Assembly: GCA_016710285.1 (NCBI GenBank)
Contig: JADJXR010000001.1
Coordinates: forward strand, 1,302,001 to 1,366,000
Direction: 5' to 3'
DNA length: 64,000 nucleotides
DNA from: Chlorobiota bacterium
GTDB lineage: Bacteria; Bacteroidota; Ignavibacteria; OLB7
The position numbers and the translations under genes are program-made. Positions 62,235-64,000 of the stretch are shown in pieces. The notes beneath the pieces were generated by a model that saw nothing but the letters and a program-made list of their open reading frames with translations, searched no databases and was not told the DNA's origin. Position 1 is the first letter of the stretch, and the number at the start of each line of letters is the position of its first letter.

Positions 62235-64000
62235 ATGAAACGTCTGTACGCCTTCTTCCTTCTCCTGCTTCTGCTTGCCGTTCAGCAGCAGAGCAGTGCG
62301 CAGGGAAAGATATTGCTGCTGTTTCCGGAAACCCCCTGCGACTCCATTTCTTGCCTTGCCTTCCCAATTATCAACCCCGACACAACGGCACGGCAAGTAA
62401 CCCAAGTCTGGATAACCGACAGCACCAGCTTCAGCACCCCCTACGCTGTTAGCACCGACACGATTGGGCGCGGCGATACCCTCCGCTTTCCCATCTGCTT
62501 TCACCCAACGATGCGGGGGGCGATTAGCGATTCCCTGTACATCGTTGTGGCGCACGCAACCGGGGCCGACACGCTGAAAATTCGCTTGGCCGGCGACGGT
62601 ATCGCCCCAGCGTTGGAGCTTATTCCATCGGTGATAAACTTCCCCCGGACAGCATCGGGGGGCGCGTCGAACCGCACCATCTTCATTAAAAACAGCGGCG
62701 AGCGCCCAATCACGTTTGCCGCCGGGGCGTTGTCGTTTCCGGCTCCGTTCCGCCTTGTCACCCCGCTGCCAATCACCATCCCCGCTGGCGATTCGGTGCA
62801 GATTACCATCGCTTTTGAACCGAAGCAGAGCGGTGTCTATTCCGAGTCGGTCCTGATCCCCTCGGGGTGCGGCATCCAGATTCAGTTTGGGATGAACGGC
62901 AGCACCAATATTATCGGGACCGGGGCGGTGCTGCGGCCAAGCAAATCGGGGTTGAACGAAGCGAATCTGGAGAGCGTCCCCTGCGGCGGGTTGCGCTGCG
63001 TGAACCTGACGCTAAGCAACGTCGGGAACGCACCGCTGAACATGGAGCAGCTCCGCTGGGTGCTGGGGAACGCTGGCTATTTCATTGACACAACCGTCAC
63101 CCCAATCACCCTGCCGTTCCTGATTCCCGAAAATGGTCAGCGGATCGTGAAGGTCTGCGTGGAAGCCAACACCACCGGAACCATACGCGACACGCTGCTG
63201 ATGCAAAGCAACACCCGCACCTCCATCGCCTTCGGCCTTGTGATTGATGTAAGCCGCAGCATGGAGGACCCAATGCGATGCGGCAGCACCACCACAAAAC
63301 GGGTGGAGCAAGCGCGGCTGCAGGCCATGAACTTCCTTTCCAACACCCTCCTCTATCTTCCTGGTTTGGGGATTCAGGATCAGATAGCGATCAGCCGATA
63401 CAGCGGGACCGATGCTTTCCCATTTATTGACCACTTCTTCTCGCTCCGCAACGTCACCGACGCGGTCCGCACCGCAGCGGTGAACGCCGTCAGCACAACG
63501 ATTCTGAACACCATCAGCGGAACGCAAACCGGGCGCGCAGTGATGCGAATGCTCGACACCCTGGCCAAAAGCCCCTTGCCGAACAAGGTCCTTGTGCTGT
63601 TGACCGACGGGCAAGCGGATGCCGCCGACCGCGCGAACTTCTCCGTCCCCTCCATCGTTTCCGCTGCCAATGCTGCTGGGGTTCAGGTCTTCACCATCGG
63701 CATCGGCATTGCGGCGTTTCCCCGCCCGCAGGATCGGGCTGATTTCCGCAAGTATCTGGGGGACATGGCGCAGCAAACCGGGGGGGAAACGTTCGAGGCC
63801 GAGGACTGCGACAGCCTACAGTTTGCTTTTGAAAAGATCACCGATATCGTCAGCCGGGGGAACCAGGTTCGCGAACCGTTCGCAATCCGCATCACCTCAC
63901 CCCGGGTGGAGGCGGACCGCGATCTGGTGTTCGACTCCACCTACGTCTATGCCGAAGGAACCGCCGACACGATATGCCAAACCATCACCCTAACGAACGT
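62235..64000 (+). CDS. ASH/choice-of-anchor D protein with VWA domain (partial, runs off window)
   Basis: 588 residues and part of a codon are visible; the reading frame is open to the right edge. Signal peptide MKRLYAFFLLLLLLAVQQQS. ASH-type units follow (FPETPCDSISCLAFPIINPDT, INFPRTASGGASNRTIFIKNSG, LESVPCGGLRCVNLTLSNVG). A VWA domain starts at about 330 with a MIDAS motif DVSRS (338-342), LLTDGQADAADR and VFTIGIGI. The plan matches the protein at 18631-21783, so the two are paralogues. If complete it should end in a T9SS sorting domain, but that part is outside the window. Probable surface adhesion or matrix role. Confidence 0.85.
   Translation, partial: MKRLYAFFLLLLLLAVQQQSSAQGKILLLFPETPCDSISCLAFPIINPDTTARQVTQVWITDSTSFSTPYAVSTDTIGRGDTLRFPICFHPTMRGAISDSLYIVVAHATGADTLKIRLAGDGIAPALELIPSVINFPRTASGGASNRTIFIKNSGERPITFAAGALSFPAPFRLVTPLPITIPAGDSVQITIAFEPKQSGVYSESVLIPSGCGIQIQFGMNGSTNIIGTGAVLRPSKSGLNEANLESVPCGGLRCVNLTLSNVGNAPLNMEQLRWVLGNAGYFIDTTVTPITLPFLIPENGQRIVKVCVEANTTGTIRDTLLMQSNTRTSIAFGLVIDVSRSMEDPMRCGSTTTKRVEQARLQAMNFLSNTLLYLPGLGIQDQIAISRYSGTDAFPFIDHFFSLRNVTDAVRTAAVNAVSTTILNTISGTQTGRAVMRMLDTLAKSPLPNKVLVLLTDGQADAADRANFSVPSIVSAANAAGVQVFTIGIGIAAFPRPQDRADFRKYLGDMAQQTGGETFEAEDCDSLQFAFEKITDIVSRGNQVREPFAIRITSPRVEADRDLVFDSTYVYAEGTADTICQTITLTN

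Overview
The window looks like a chromosomal segment of a GC-rich member of the Bacteroidota/Chlorobi lineage, probably Ignavibacteria or Candidatus Kapabacteria. Three things suggest this. At least seven large secreted proteins end in a type IX secretion (T9SS) type A sorting domain. Several proteins carry ASH-type (choice-of-anchor D) domains. The few promoter-like sites that can be read match the Bacteroidota -7 consensus TAnnTTTG, and most starts lack a Shine-Dalgarno sequence. No rRNA, tRNA, CRISPR array, plasmid or phage gene was recognised.

Layout. 0-6.5 kb: a propeller-like T9SS cargo protein, divergent from a sugar dehydrogenase-like T9SS protein and a Ste24-type protease. 6.5-8.6 kb: a nucleotidyltransferase-fold gene beside an array of hairpin repeats. 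8.7-10.8 kb: an OmpA-type protein with a 22-proline linker. 10.9-18.5 kb: a type III restriction-modification locus in the order res, RAYT-like Y1 transposase, hairpin repeat array, mod. 18.6-27.5 kb: three large T9SS cargo proteins (VWA/ASH, GH44 glucanase, subtilisin with BNR-like repeats). 27.5-32.5 kb: YgfZ, a giant M1-type metallopeptidase with a barrel-like tail, and an F420-type NADP reductase. 32.5-42.5 kb: a repeat protein, a zinc-ribbon protein divergent from a large AAA/winged-helix/BTAD regulator, a polyphosphate-glucokinase-like ROK kinase, a YkgJ cysteine-cluster protein, a Fic protein and a DUF4143 ATPase, the last two each with an operator-like repeat upstream. 42.5-48 kb: HflX, an AraC regulator, small envelope proteins and a frameshifted glycosyltransferase. 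48-55.8 kb: a T9SS cargo protein, a PD40-OmpA protein, a 2-oxoacid dehydrogenase E2 and LipA. 55.9-64 kb: a papain-like protease, an EVE protein, a DUF3817 protein, an MFS carrier, an M30-like metalloprotease and a truncated second ASH/VWA protein.

How it fits together. Most of the coding capacity goes to the cell surface: secreted hydrolases, adhesin-like repeat proteins and peptidoglycan-binding OmpA proteins. E2 and LipA form a clear functional pair, because LipA makes the lipoyl cofactor that E2 carries. The most unusual locus is the type III R-M operon. A RAYT-like HUH transposase starts 2 nt after the res stop codon and is followed directly by an expanded array of REP-like hairpins that reaches almost to the mod start codon. 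The hairpin stems show compensatory changes and carry a conserved TATAAACAT-type box. A second array of the same family, also with a 53-bp period, lies about 6 kb away.
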